A DNA stretch of 64,000 bases, taken from positions 1 through 64,000 of the forward strand of contig NZ_JACGWA010000001.1 of assembly GCF_014077505.1 (NCBI RefSeq), in the 5' to 3' direction. Positions 1 to 9,537 of the stretch are shown in pieces. Under the pieces are notes generated by a model. The model saw nothing but the letters and a program-made list of their open reading frames with translations, was not told the DNA's origin and ran no database searches. The position numbers and the translations under genes were made by a program. The DNA comes from Colwellia sp. BRX10-3 (lineage in GTDB: Bacteria; Pseudomonadota; Gammaproteobacteria; Enterobacterales; Alteromonadaceae). Each line of letters opens with the position of its first letter. The stretch's first letter is position 1.

Positions 1-42
1 TTTAATGTTTAATGTTTAATGTTTAATGTTTAATGTTTAATT
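1..42. repeat. Tandem heptamer repeat TTTAATG
   Basis: Five perfect head-to-tail copies of TTTAATG (1-35) are followed by a degenerate copy TTTAATT (36-42). The array touches the window edge, so the copy number is a minimum. It lies just before a terminator, between an unseen upstream gene and the small exported protein. Confidence 0.85.
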
Positions 43-51
43 AACGTAAAT

Positions 52-80
52 AAAAGAGAGCTTAGGCTCTCTTTTATTTT
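52..80 (+). terminator. Rho-independent terminator
   Basis: A perfect 10-bp stem (52-61 with 66-75, GAGAGC core, loop TTAG) is followed by a T-rich tail. It probably ends a plus-strand gene lying left of the window; the A-tract on the other side means it could work in both directions. Confidence 0.8.
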
Positions 81-252
81 TACAAATAGCGATAATTAAT
101 CAGCGTTAAAAGTGCAAATAATATGGCTAGCTGCTGAACAAAACTATTATAATAGCGCCATCTCAATTTTAATCATTCACCAAGTAAACTGGCAAAGTTT
201 AACTTTCACGATAAACTTTCTAAGACAATAAAATAAATATTATAGGACTAAC

Positions 253-606
253 ATGAAAATAACTATTTTAGCTTCATTAGTACTTGCAACAGCAATCTCT
301 TACACTCCACAAAGTTTAGCTTTTGATGACAGCATGTCATTACGTATATGTGAATATGTCTCTATCAATGACAAAAAACGCTTACGTAAATATTTAAAAT
401 CAAACAATATGAAAATTAGAAGCATTTTTGACAACATTCAATGTAATGGTGCAAATTTACTCGAATTCGCCGCAACATCGAATGCCTTAGATGTTGGTGA
501 ATACTTAATTGGTAAATTACCTGTAAAAACAGTGACAGAAAATTTAGCCGTCGTAAAAGCAAATTCAGCTCACCTCGCAAAAGTAGCAAACGAGCGAATT
601 AAATAA
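253..606 (+). CDS. Small exported protein, DUF3718-like
   Basis: A 117-residue protein with a clear Sec signal peptide (about residues 1-23, cleaved near SLA-F). The mature part is about 94 residues, basic, with two cysteines (in ICEY and IQCNGANLL) that could form a periplasmic disulfide. The ICEYV, KRLRKYLK and CNGxxLL pattern resembles the uncharacterised DUF3718 family of Shewanella and Colwellia; this is family recall, not a search. An AGGA Shine-Dalgarno lies about 8 nt before the ATG. It is a single-gene unit between two terminators. Function is unknown. Confidence 0.7.
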   Translation: MKITILASLVLATAISYTPQSLAFDDSMSLRICEYVSINDKKRLRKYLKSNNMKIRSIFDNIQCNGANLLEFAATSNALDVGEYLIGKLPVKTVTENLAVVKANSAHLAKVANERIK

Positions 607-623
607 AGTTAGCATTTTTTATA

Positions 624-662
624 AAAAACTTATTAGCCTTATTTACTAATAAGTTTTTCTTT
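624..662 (+). terminator. Rho-independent terminator
   Basis: A 13-bp perfect stem (624-636 with 646-658) and a 9-nt loop are followed by TTTTTCTTTT. It ends the small exported-protein gene just upstream and insulates the tRNA promoter. Confidence 0.85.
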
Positions 663-747
663 TGGGTCTGTTTTTGCGCAGATATCCGACAAATTGCACA
701 CCGATTAGCCAAACAAGCAAAAAGTCTTATTTTTTGATAAAAAACGG

Positions 748-776
748 TTGACGTAGCGCAATCAGATTTGCATAAT
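748..776 (+). promoter_or_regulatory. Sigma-70 promoter of the tRNA cluster
   Basis: TTGACG (748-753), a 17-nt spacer, then CATAAT (771-776). It is followed by a GC-rich stretch (ACGCGCC), the kind of discriminator found at growth-rate and stringently controlled stable-RNA promoters. The first tRNA begins about 30 nt downstream. Confidence 0.8.
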
Positions 777-807
777 ACGCGCCACTTGCTGAGAGGCGAG
801 ATGGAAA

Positions 808-884
808 GGCTACATAGCTCAGCTGGTTAGAGCACATCACTCATAATGATGGGGTCCCAGGTTCAAATCCCGGTGTAGCCACCA
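808..884 (+). tRNA. tRNA-Met(CAT)
   Basis: A 77-nt cloverleaf with a GGCTACA/TGTAGCC acceptor stem, anticodon loop CTCATAA with CAT at 842-844, T-loop GTTCAAATC and encoded CCA. It is the first gene of the cluster. The ordinary paired acceptor end suggests elongator rather than initiator Met; tRNA-Ile2 with a modified C34 was considered less likely. Confidence 0.93.
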
Positions 885-912
885 CTTTACTCTTAGTAAT
901 AATAGAAGAAAT

Positions 913-997
<85 letters not shown>

Positions 998-1048
998 TTC
1001 TACTAACAATCATCATCATGATATTTGTTAGGAAGTAAGTAACATTGT

Positions 1049-1123
1049 TGGGGTATAGCCAAGCGGTAAGGCAGCGGGTTTTGATCCCGTCATTCTGAGG
1101 TTCAAATCCTCATACCCCAGCCA
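1049..1123 (+). tRNA. tRNA-Gln(TTG), copy 1
   Basis: A 75-nt cloverleaf with anticodon loop TTTTGAT, TTG at 1081-1083 and encoded CCA. It is identical to the next tRNA gene, including 9 nt of 3' flank (ACTTTCTTTTA region), so one is a recent duplicate. Confidence 0.95.
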
Positions 1124-1194
1124 CTTTCTTTTACTCTCTGTATTATTCGAAAGTCCATCAATGTTACAAACTTAATTAAATAGAAGTATTCTGT

Positions 1195-1269
1195 TGGGGT
1201 ATAGCCAAGCGGTAAGGCAGCGGGTTTTGATCCCGTCATTCTGAGGTTCAAATCCTCATACCCCAGCCA
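1195..1269 (+). tRNA. tRNA-Gln(TTG), copy 2
   Basis: A 75-nt tRNA identical to the preceding Gln gene. Tandem Gln tRNAs beside ubiF are also found in the E. coli metT-leuW-glnUW-metU-glnVX cluster, so this is conserved synteny. Confidence 0.95.
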
Positions 1270-1346
1270 CTTTCTTTTATTTATGTTCTATAGTTAAATA
1301 TAGTTAGTTTTATAATTTTGATTAATCAAAATTACTACCTGAATAT

Positions 1347-1431
<85 letters not shown>

Positions 1432-1564
1432 TTCTTTGAATAACTTCTATCTATTCTCTTCTTTACAAAAATCCATACCTCTTCGTTTTCATTTTTCTGA
1501 TTTTAAAATATGTACCTTCAAAACTTAATACGACATTTAGTATATTAAACCTTAAAAATATTAC

Positions 1565-2731
1565 TTAAATACCGCAAGCATAAGCTAGTGCTTTATTTTT
1601 CAGGCTCGGCACTTTATTTACCATCATTAAACCAGCGTTTCGGGCGAGTTTAACCAAAGGTGATACGTGACTAAATGACAAATACAACGCATCCATTGTT
1701 GTCATCATTAACAGGTTATCTGTTCTTCGCTTTTGTTGATAACGAGACAGTACTTGCGGATCATGCCAAGTTTCCCCATCACCAATAGCTTTAGCAATAA
1801 CATGCTGCAATGCTTTTACATCTTTAAAGCCTAAGTTAACCCCTTGCCCTGCCATAGGGTTAATAGTGTGTGCTGCGTCGCCAATTAGCAGTACTCGGCC
1901 TTTATGGTATTGATTAGCATGACGTCGTGTTAATGGAAATGCCGCTTTATTGATGACTGATACTTTGCCTATACACTTGGGGAAGTTTTGCATAATTTCT
2001 TGCGCTAAATTACTATCCGATAATGCCGATAAGCGCTTTATCTCATCTTTATTATCATACCAAACCAAAGACGCACAGTTACCTGGCATAGGCAGCATGG
2101 CAAGCGGCCCGGTTGGAAGAAACTGTTGCCAAGTAATATCTTGTTGTGGTTTTCCTGTCTGAACATTAATCAACATTGCTGATTGCGCGTAATCCCAGCC
2201 CGTGGTGCCAATATTGGTAAGTTTACGCACATAAGAGTTGGCACCATCAGCACCAATAACAACTTTAGCGTTTATTGTTCCAGACGATAACGTCAATTCA
2301 ACGTCTGTTGGACTTTGATCAAGTTTAATTAAGGTATCGGGACACAATAAAGTAATATTACTGTGCTGTTGCAACTGCTGCCATAGGGAAAGTTGTATTA
2401 ATCTATTTTCAACAATATGCCCTAAATGTGTTTGGCTAATATCTTGGGCATTAAATTCAGTATAACTTTGCTCAAACTCCCATACACCAAGACGTTTATA
2501 AGGGCACATTCGCCATAGTTGCAACTGCTGCCAAGCATCCAATTGTTTTAACAGCTGTTCTGAGGCCAATGATATTGCTGAAACCCTCAAATCAAAAGCT
2601 TGATCTGGAGAAAACATCTCAGGCGCATTTTTTTCAATGATGGCAACGTTTAGTCCTAACTTAGCAAGTGATAAAGCACTTGCTGCGCCAACCATGCCAC
2701 CACCAACAACTACACAATCAAATTGATTCAT
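1565..2731 (-). CDS. ubiF: UbiH/UbiF-family ubiquinone biosynthesis hydroxylase
   Basis: A 388-residue FAD-dependent monooxygenase. Seen: an N-terminal dinucleotide fold with GGGMVG (residues 10-15), the central DG motif (GADGANSYVRK) and the C-terminal GD motif (LLIGDAAHTINPMAGQG), in the order and length typical of UbiF/UbiH/VisC/COQ6. UbiF adds the last ring hydroxyl in ubiquinone synthesis (2-octaprenyl-3-methyl-6-methoxy-1,4-benzoquinol to the 5-hydroxy form) at the inner membrane. The UbiF assignment rests on synteny, as in E. coli it also sits between a Met/Leu/Gln tRNA cluster and divergent miaB. Sequence alone would allow UbiH or UbiI. Confidence 0.87.
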   Translation of the reverse strand: MNQFDCVVVGGGMVGAASALSLAKLGLNVAIIEKNAPEMFSPDQAFDLRVSAISLASEQLLKQLDAWQQLQLWRMCPYKRLGVWEFEQSYTEFNAQDISQTHLGHIVENRLIQLSLWQQLQQHSNITLLCPDTLIKLDQSPTDVELTLSSGTINAKVVIGADGANSYVRKLTNIGTTGWDYAQSAMLINVQTGKPQQDITWQQFLPTGPLAMLPMPGNCASLVWYDNKDEIKRLSALSDSNLAQEIMQNFPKCIGKVSVINKAAFPLTRRHANQYHKGRVLLIGDAAHTINPMAGQGVNLGFKDVKALQHVIAKAIGDGETWHDPQVLSRYQQKRRTDNLLMMTTMDALYLSFSHVSPLVKLARNAGLMMVNKVPSLKNKALAYACGI

Positions 2732-3014
2732 AATGATTTTTACAACTTTACCGACGTTAGGTTATTCTACCCAACCTGATATAGTAATTCGATGTTTATG
2801 TGCAGGATTTTTTCGTAATAACAACCGGACTAAATAATTGTTTATTGAACAAGAAGGAAAAACAGTTTCAAAGTGAATAAATGGCATAGCCATAATCAAT
2901 TTATCACTAGTATATTTCTAAGCTAGCATCATAGGCAAAGAAAGAGTAAAATATGCCTCCTTAAATTCTCTAGCAAAAACTAGAATCAATTCATAGAAAG
3001 ATTAGGCGCGAATA

Positions 3015-4457
3015 ATGAGTAAAAAGCTATACATCAAAACTTGGGGCTGTCAGATGAACGAGTATGACTCGCAGAAGATGGCAGAACTTTTAGACTCAAC
3101 CCATGGCTTTGAACTAGCCGAAGAAGCAGAAGATGCTGATGTTATCTTACTTAACACCTGCTCTATTCGCGAGAAAGCACAAGAAAAAGTATTTCATCAA
3201 TTAGGTCGCTGGAAAAACCTGAAAGTAAAAAATCCAGAGCTTATTATTGGTGTTGGTGGTTGTGTTGCTTCACAAGAAGGCGATGCTATTCGCCAACGTG
3301 CGCCTTATGTAGATATGGTTTTTGGTCCACAAACCTTGCACCGTTTACCTGAAATGATCCAACAAGTTACCGGAAATAAAGGTCATGTTGTTGATGTTAG
3401 TTTTCCAGAAATTGAGAAATTTGACCGTTTGCCTGAGCCGAAAGCCGATGGTGCAACAGCCTTTGTCTCCATTATGGAAGGTTGTAGTAAATATTGTACC
3501 TTCTGTGTAGTGCCTTATACCCGTGGTGAAGAAGTTAGTCGCCCATTAGATGACGTTTTATATGAAATAGCCCAACTTGCCGAGCAAGGTGTGCGCGAAG
3601 TAAATTTACTTGGCCAAAACGTTAATGGTTATCGTGGTGATTCGCATGACGGTAGTATTTGTCGTTTTTCTGAATTATTACGCCTAGTGGCTACGATTGA
3701 CGGTATTGACCGTATTCGTTATACCACATCGCACCCGATCGAATTTACTGATGATATTATTGATGTTTACGCTGATGTGCCTGAGCTTGTCAGTCATTTA
3801 CATTTGCCGGTACAAAGTGGCTCAGACCGAATTCTAACGCAAATGAAACGTGGCCATACGGCCTTAGAATACAAGTCTCAAATCCGTAAATTGAAAAAAG
3901 TGCGACCTGATATTTGTATGTCATCTGACTTTATCATTGGTTTTCCAGGTGAAACCGATGCTGATTTTGAAGCGACAATGAACTTAATTAAAGCGGTAGA
4001 TTTTGATTTAAGTTTCAGTTTTATTTACAGTGCACGTCCAGGGACACCTGCAGCCGATATGGCTGATGACATTAGTGATGATATTAAAAAGCAACGATTA
4101 CAGATATTGCAAGACCGTATCAGCCAGCAAGCCTTGCATATTGCGCGTCATATGCTTGATACAGAACAACGCATTCTCGTTGAAGGGCCATCAAAGAAAA
4201 ATCCGATGGAATTACGTGGTCGCACTGAAAACAACCGCATCGTAAACTTTGTTGCGCCGCATACAGTTATTGGTCAATTTGTTGATGTAAAAATTACCGA
4301 TGTTTATGCCAACTCATTACGGGGTGAATTAGTTCGCCAAGAAAGTGAAATGGGCTTACGTATCGCGAATTCACCGGCTGATATTTTAGCGAATAGCCAT
4401 CATCAAGCTAGTGAAAATTTAGTAAATGAACTAGGTGTAGCTACTTTTACGCCGTAA
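3015..4457 (+). CDS. miaB: tRNA-2-methylthio-N6-dimethylallyladenosine synthase
   Basis: A 480-residue radical-SAM methylthiotransferase that adds the 2-methylthio group to i6A37 of tRNAs reading UNN codons. Seen: an N-terminal UPF0004 domain with three auxiliary-cluster cysteines (GCQMNEYD at residue 12, NTCSIRE, GGCVASQ), the radical-SAM CxxxCxxC in [10 protein letters not shown] near residue 157, the GQNVNGY segment and a C-terminal TRAM domain. The C-terminus runs a few residues past E. coli MiaB. It is the first gene of the miaB-phoH-ybeY-corC-lnt run, with a perfect hairpin separating it from phoH. Confidence 0.96.
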   Translation: MSKKLYIKTWGCQMNEYDSQKMAELLDSTHGFELAEEAEDADVILLNTCSIREKAQEKVFHQLGRWKNLKVKNPELIIGVGGCVASQEGDAIRQRAPYVDMVFGPQTLHRLPEMIQQVTGNKGHVVDVSFPEIEKFDRLPEPKADGATAFVSIMEGCSKYCTFCVVPYTRGEEVSRPLDDVLYEIAQLAEQGVREVNLLGQNVNGYRGDSHDGSICRFSELLRLVATIDGIDRIRYTTSHPIEFTDDIIDVYADVPELVSHLHLPVQSGSDRILTQMKRGHTALEYKSQIRKLKKVRPDICMSSDFIIGFPGETDADFEATMNLIKAVDFDLSFSFIYSARPGTPAADMADDISDDIKKQRLQILQDRISQQALHIARHMLDTEQRILVEGPSKKNPMELRGRTENNRIVNFVAPHTVIGQFVDVKITDVYANSLRGELVRQESEMGLRIANSPADILANSHHQASENLVNELGVATFTP

Positions 4458-4494
4458 ATTTCATCTTAAACTCATCGTACATTAACTCGTATTA

Positions 4495-4524
4495 ATGGCA
4501 AATACCGTGTATTTGCCATTTTAG
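4495..4524 (+). terminator. Intercistronic hairpin between miaB and phoH
   Basis: A perfect 11-bp stem (4495-4505 with 4509-4519) with loop CGT is followed by TTTTAGC. The short T-run suggests a partial terminator or processing site that lowers expression of the following genes. Confidence 0.6.
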
Positions 4525-4553
4525 CTTAATTTTCAAGCATTCAGGAATATCAA

Positions 4554-5633
4554 TTGAGTAAAAACACCAGTATCAACTTTGAATTATCTCCCGCCGATAA
4601 TAATCGCCTGGCAAACTTATGTGGCCCTATGGATGACAACCTAAAGACCTTAGAACGTCGAATGGGTGTTGAAATAAGTTACAGAAGTCATGAATTTAAA
4701 GTTACCGGTAAAAGCTTAAATACTGACGCTGTTAAAAAACTTTTGATCGATCTTTATCTAGAAACAGAAATAGTTAAAGGCAAATCAACAACCATTACCG
4801 CTAAAATGCTCCATTTAGCTATCATAGATGCTGGAGCGTTAGAAGCTGCACCCAGTAAACTTGATGCTAAATATGACGATATGGTGACCATAAAAACCAA
4901 GCGTGGCATGGTCAAACCGCGTAACGAAAATCAACAAAGTTATGTGCAGAACGTTATTACCAATGATATTAGCTTTGGTGTTGGTGTTGCCGGTACAGGT
5001 AAAACTTACCTAGCCGTTGCCTGTGCAGTTGATGCGTTAGAACGTCAGGAGATCAGACGTATATTACTGACCCGCCCAGCGGTAGAAGCAGGCGAAAAAT
5101 TGGGTTTTTTACCCGGTGATTTATCACAAAAAGTCGACCCTTACCTACGTCCGCTATACGATGCACTCTTTGAAATGCTCGGTTTTGAAAAAGTTGAAAA
5201 ACTTATCGAACGTAATGTGATCGAAGTAGCACCATTAGCTTACATGCGCGGTAGAACATTAAACGATGCCTTTATTATTCTTGATGAAAGTCAAAATACC
5301 ACAGTAGAACAAATGAAAATGTTCTTAACGCGTATTGGCTTTAATTCACGTGCTGTGATCACAGGTGACATAACTCAAGTCGATTTACCCCGTGGGCAAA
5401 AGTCTGGTTTACGTCATGCTATTGAAGTATTGGTTGATATTCCAGGGGTTAGTTTTAACTTTTTCCAAGCAAAAGATGTCGTACGCCACCCTGTTGTTGG
5501 TCATATTGTAGAAGCTTATGAAGCTTACGAACAAAAAGAGAATCGCTTAAAAGAAGAAAAACAGAAAGCTCGCGAACAACAACAAAAAGCAGAAGCCTTA
5601 GCCCGTGTAAGCGATAGCAAACATGGTGAATAA
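4554..5633 (+). CDS. ybeZ: PhoH-family ATPase (YbeZ)
   Basis: A 359-residue PhoH-like protein. Seen: an N-terminal KH-like region, Walker A in [11 protein letters not shown] near residue 147, the [16 protein letters not shown] Walker B region and GDITQVDLP. The family is an RNA-associated ATPase that works with YbeY in rRNA maturation. The start is TTG: AGGA lies about 9 nt upstream and this start aligns with E. coli YbeZ, with no usable ATG nearby. The 3' end overlaps ybeY by 11 nt, so the two are probably translationally coupled. Confidence 0.93.
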   Translation: MSKNTSINFELSPADNNRLANLCGPMDDNLKTLERRMGVEISYRSHEFKVTGKSLNTDAVKKLLIDLYLETEIVKGKSTTITAKMLHLAIIDAGALEAAPSKLDAKYDDMVTIKTKRGMVKPRNENQQSYVQNVITNDISFGVGVAGTGKTYLAVACAVDALERQEIRRILLTRPAVEAGEKLGFLPGDLSQKVDPYLRPLYDALFEMLGFEKVEKLIERNVIEVAPLAYMRGRTLNDAFIILDESQNTTVEQMKMFLTRIGFNSRAVITGDITQVDLPRGQKSGLRHAIEVLVDIPGVSFNFFQAKDVVRHPVVGHIVEAYEAYEQKENRLKEEKQKAREQQQKAEALARVSDSKHGE

Positions 5634-6105
5634 CACGGCTAATATTATCGTCGATTTACAATTAGCTTGTGATGATAAAGCCGTACCTGAAAAAAATGAT
5701 TTTCAACGCTGGGCTGAAGCCGCGCTTGCGCCATATAAAAAAACCTTTGAACTGACCATTAGGTTGGTCAATATTGATGAAAGTCGTCAGCTTAACCATC
5801 AGTATCGAGGTAAAGACAAAGCAACGAATGTTTTATCATTTCCATTTGAAGTTCCTGATGGTATTGAGCTTGATTTGTTAGGTGACCTTGTTATTTGCGT
5901 TGATGTTGTCGAACACGAAGCGACTGAACAACACAAAAGCTCCAACGCACATTGGGCGCATATGACAGTGCACGGCTGTTTGCATTTACTGGGTTTTGAT
6001 CATATTGAAGATGAAGAAGCAGATGAAATGGAAGCACTTGAAACGAAAATAATTACCGGCTTAGGTTTTGCTGCTCCATATGAAATAAATGAGCAGAAAA
6101 CATAG
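5623..6105 (+). CDS. ybeY: Endoribonuclease YbeY
   Basis: A 160-residue zinc metalloprotein of the UPF0054 family, an rRNA maturation and quality-control endoribonuclease. The metal-binding HGxLHLxGxDH motif is present as [11 protein letters not shown] near residue 117. Other family marks are [15 protein letters not shown] and LGDLVI. It starts inside the end of ybeZ and precedes corC by about 150 nt. Confidence 0.95.
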   Translation: MVNNTANIIVDLQLACDDKAVPEKNDFQRWAEAALAPYKKTFELTIRLVNIDESRQLNHQYRGKDKATNVLSFPFEVPDGIELDLLGDLVICVDVVEHEATEQHKSSNAHWAHMTVHGCLHLLGFDHIEDEEADEMEALETKIITGLGFAAPYEINEQKT

Positions 6106-6258
6106 ATTATCAAACCATTATTTGATCTACTTCAGTAAAATTGTTACTGAAGACAATAAACTACCATTTAGTACTTGAAATTAACAGAAATCGGTTACAA
6201 ACTAACCTAACTGTTTTACATTGATTAAATTAATCCTACAAGGAATTAAAAAGGCTCT

Positions 6259-7137
6259 ATGAGCGACGACCAACCCCACTCTAGTAACGGTTCTTCAAAT
6301 AAGTCAATCTTGGATAAAATTATGCAAGTATTTACCGGAGAACCGAAAAGTAAAGACCAGCTAGTCAATGCATTAAATGATGCTGAAGACCGTGAATTTA
6401 TCAACCCTGAAATCAAGCAAATGATCGAAGGCGTACTCGAAGTATCTGATATGAAAGTACGCGATATTATGATCCCTCGCTCGCAGATGGTCACCTTGGA
6501 TATTAATGACCCTTTAGATAAGTCACTCGCGATTATAGTTGATTCAGGACATTCAAGATTTCCTGTGATCAATGAGGATATTGACGACGTTGAAGGCATC
6601 TTATTAGCGAAGGATTTATTAGCTTACGGCTTTAACCAAGTCGAAGAAGCATTCACCATAGCACAAGTTATTCGCCCAGCAATTATTGTTCCTGAGAGTA
6701 AAAAAGTTGATCCGCTGTTAAAAGAGTTTCGCCAACAACGTTATCATATGGCGATTGTAGTTGATGAATACGGTGGAGTTTCAGGTGTCGTAACTATTGA
6801 AGATATTCTAGAGTTGATCGTAGGTGAAATCGAAGACGAAACCGACGATGCAATGGAAGAAGACATTAAATACCTTGCCGGCCAAGTTTATCAAGTAAAA
6901 GCGCTTACCGACCTGACTGACTTTAATAATTATTTTAATTTTCAATTTAATGAAAGTGACGCAGACACCATCGGTGGTATTGTGATACAACACTTTGGTC
7001 ATATGCCGAAAAAAGGTGAAAAAATCACCATTAATAAAGTCATATTTAAAGTCACTGCGGCCGATAATCGACGTATTCAAACCTTGCAAATTACCGTACC
7101 AAAAGAACATATTGTTGCAGGTAAAGTTACTGATTAA
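6259..7137 (+). CDS. corC: CorC/HlyC-family CBS-domain protein
   Basis: A 292-residue cytosolic protein with two CBS domains (about residues 70-190, including MIPRSQMVTLD and YHMAIVVDEYGGVSGVVTIED) and a C-terminal CorC/HlyC transporter-associated domain (about 205-285). It matches E. coli YbeX/CorC, linked to magnesium/cobalt efflux and, with YbeY, to ribosome metabolism. No transmembrane segment is seen. lnt starts 5 nt after its stop. Confidence 0.93.
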   Translation: MSDDQPHSSNGSSNKSILDKIMQVFTGEPKSKDQLVNALNDAEDREFINPEIKQMIEGVLEVSDMKVRDIMIPRSQMVTLDINDPLDKSLAIIVDSGHSRFPVINEDIDDVEGILLAKDLLAYGFNQVEEAFTIAQVIRPAIIVPESKKVDPLLKEFRQQRYHMAIVVDEYGGVSGVVTIEDILELIVGEIEDETDDAMEEDIKYLAGQVYQVKALTDLTDFNNYFNFQFNESDADTIGGIVIQHFGHMPKKGEKITINKVIFKVTAADNRRIQTLQITVPKEHIVAGKVTD

Positions 7138-7142
7138 ACTTT

Positions 7143-8711
7143 ATGCTAACTAAATTCTTTCAACGAATTAACACAAACTTCATTGATAGAGACAATGTAC
7201 TCAGCTTTTTTCTGGGGCTTGCCTTAGTATTTTGCTATGCACCATTTTCTTATTATTGGCTGATGGCAATACTCTTGCCGGCGTGGTTATACACGCTACA
7301 AGGAAAGTCAGCCAAAGCAGCAACAAAGCAAGGTTTTATCTTTGCCTTTGGTTGGTTTTCGGCTGGTATAAGTTGGGTACATGTCAGTATTGACCAGTTT
7401 GGCGGTTTGCCACTGGCTGTGTCGATATTATTGATGGTTTTACTGTGTTTATATTTAGCGCTATTTCTCGCCCTAGCCTGTTATTTAGCCGCCCGCTTTT
7501 CCTATCAAAAAAAACTTAATCTCTGGCTTTTATTGCCCTTTTGGCTACTGGCCGAATTTTTACGTGGTGTTCTATTAACCGGCTTTCCTTGGCTAACACT
7601 AGGTTATAGTCAAATCGATGGTCCTTTAGCTGCCTTTGCTCCTATGATTGGCGAAAAAGGCATTAGCGCGCTGATTATTACCGTCAGCATCGCGATAGTT
7701 TATATCCTTAAACAGCAAAAGCGCTATCTACATATTACCTTGCTCTTTGCCATAAGCGCGGCTAGTTTAGCATTACAAAATACAGCTTGGGTTTCACCAA
7801 CGGGTAAGTCTGTCAAAACCGTGATGGTACAAGGCAATATCCAGCAAGCAATGAAATGGGCGCCAGAACAAACTTGGCCAACCATGTTGAAATACTTAGA
7901 TCTCACCAGACAACATTATCCTGCTGACATTGTCATTTGGCCAGAATCCGCCATTACAGCGGTAGAGTCTAGTACGCAAGCGCAAGATTTTTTACAAATA
8001 ACCCAAAGCTCAGCCTTACTGAATAACAGTGCTATTATTGCCGGTATTATTGATTACAACTTCAATAGCAAAAATTATTACAACAATTTAATTGTACTCG
8101 GCAAAAAGTCTCCTGATGACGAACTAGGAAGTTATCAATATAACAATGAAAATCGTTACGCTAAGCATCACTTATTGCCCATAGGTGAATTTGTCCCTTT
8201 TGCTGACTGGTTAAGACCTCTAGCACCATTTTTTAATTTACCTATGTCATCGTTTAGTCGCGGTGAATATGTCCAAAACAACTTAAGTGCCAACGGCTAT
8301 CATTTACTGCCACTAATATGTTTTGAGGTAGCTTTTGCAGAGCAACTTAGCGCTAACTTTTCTAATCAAACTGACTTACTACTCACCGTGAGTAACGATG
8401 CTTGGTTTGGTGACTCACACGGTCCGCACCAACATTTAGAAATTGTAAGAATGCGCGCGCTAGAGTTTGGTCGACCTTTCTTGCGAGCAACCAACAATGG
8501 CATCACAGCCGTTATTGACCATCACGGCGATATTCTCAAACAAATCCCGCAGTTTGAACAAGCGGTACTTAGCACTCAAGTACCTTTAGTAACTGGGCTA
8601 ACGCCTTACGCGCGCTATACACGTATTATCGACTTTGCCATTCCTTTATTACTCTTATTGTTTGCAATCATTCGCCGGTTACAATACAAAGAAAGCCAAA
8701 ACGTTACATAG
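7143..8711 (+). CDS. lnt: Apolipoprotein N-acyltransferase
   Basis: A 522-residue inner-membrane enzyme that adds the third acyl chain to the N-terminal cysteine of lipoproteins. Seen: about six hydrophobic segments in the first 200 residues, a nitrilase-like periplasmic domain with the catalytic triad in WPESA (Glu), KHHLLPIGEFVPF (Lys) and LICFEVAF (Cys), and a final membrane helix before the C-terminus. It is the last gene of the miaB-lnt run. Confidence 0.96.
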   Translation: MLTKFFQRINTNFIDRDNVLSFFLGLALVFCYAPFSYYWLMAILLPAWLYTLQGKSAKAATKQGFIFAFGWFSAGISWVHVSIDQFGGLPLAVSILLMVLLCLYLALFLALACYLAARFSYQKKLNLWLLLPFWLLAEFLRGVLLTGFPWLTLGYSQIDGPLAAFAPMIGEKGISALIITVSIAIVYILKQQKRYLHITLLFAISAASLALQNTAWVSPTGKSVKTVMVQGNIQQAMKWAPEQTWPTMLKYLDLTRQHYPADIVIWPESAITAVESSTQAQDFLQITQSSALLNNSAIIAGIIDYNFNSKNYYNNLIVLGKKSPDDELGSYQYNNENRYAKHHLLPIGEFVPFADWLRPLAPFFNLPMSSFSRGEYVQNNLSANGYHLLPLICFEVAFAEQLSANFSNQTDLLLTVSNDAWFGDSHGPHQHLEIVRMRALEFGRPFLRATNNGITAVIDHHGDILKQIPQFEQAVLSTQVPLVTGLTPYARYTRIIDFAIPLLLLLFAIIRRLQYKESQNVT

Positions 8712-8959
8712 GTACTTATCTTTTAGCTTTTACTAATCGTACTTTTCTCAATAGTATAAGAAAAAAACTTGCCTATAAAGCAGTACTAACAAGCTATGTC
8801 CTGTCTATTTTCAATTATTGCTAAGCCAGCCCATAAAAAATAAATACTCTTACAGTTAAACCTTTTTCATTCTCGCTGCTACTTACTTGGTAGTCAGTGC
8901 ACTTTAGCAAATGGCCTTGCTTTAGATTAAGCACTGATTTGACTGTCGGGTTATAAGTC

Positions 8960-9212
8960 ATGTCTATTAAAGACACCAGTGAACAAGATATTCAAATAAT
9001 AAAAACAACATCACCAAAAAACACGTTGGATAACCATCAACTTAACGACCATTGTTCTGGCTTATATTATCTGGCAAGTGGCACCTTCTGCCTCTCGCTG
9101 TAGTAAAGCAGAACAAACTATTTCGTTAGACCGTGAAAGGCTAGCAACGATTACGCAAGGCGATTTTATTCGTGACATTTCTGTATTAGGACGCATTGTG
9201 ATTAGTTTTTAG
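8960..9212 (+). pseudogene. Remnant of an HlyD/MacA-type efflux adaptor
   Basis: An ATG at 8960 opens about 22 codons (MSIKDTSEQDIQ...). A +1 frame change then gives WITINLTTIVLAYIIWQVA (a membrane anchor) and LATITQGDFIRDISVLGRI, ending at TAG 9210-9212. The anchor followed by the RLxxxTxxxGDFxRDxxVxGR pattern is the N-terminus of HlyD/RND periplasmic adaptor proteins, which normally run about 350-420 residues. Only about 80 residues remain and they are in two frames, so the gene is frameshifted and truncated. No partner transporter gene is visible. The family call is from recall of the motif. Confidence 0.65.
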
Positions 9213-9423
9213 TTAGTCGCTTTGGCGTTGTAGCGTTATTTCTTGTTAGGCAATTGGCTGTGCTTTATCCTTTAATAAAAAGTCTCTATGATAGGCCGGC
9301 AATAGCCACTAGAGCATTTTAGGTGAAATGATTATCTTAAACGGATAAAAATTAAAGTTGCCGTCAATATAGAAAATTTCACTTGATATTAGCACAGACA
9401 AACTCAAAATTATCATTTGAAAA

Positions 9424-9450
9424 TTAAGGGCCTTATGGCCCTTAACTTTG
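9424..9450 (+). terminator. Terminator-like hairpin
   Basis: A perfect 9-bp stem (TTAAGGGCC at 9424-9432 with 9437-9445), loop TTAT, followed by CTTTGTTG. It lies downstream of the efflux-adaptor relic and may be that gene's surviving terminator. Confidence 0.55.
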
Positions 9451-9537
9451 TTGTTAGAACACTATTGTTAAACTGTTAAAAAAATAAATTTTTCATGCTA
9501 GTATTTAGCGATAAAAAAAGTAAATCAAGGAAGTTTA

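Larger units (their letters stand above)
8712..9537. other. Gap between lnt and amidohydrolase, with a gene relic
   Basis: About 825 nt without an intact ORF. It holds a decayed efflux-adaptor fragment (8960-9212) and a terminator-like hairpin (9424-9450). The remainder shows no recognisable feature. Loss of a former gene is the simplest explanation. Confidence 0.6.
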
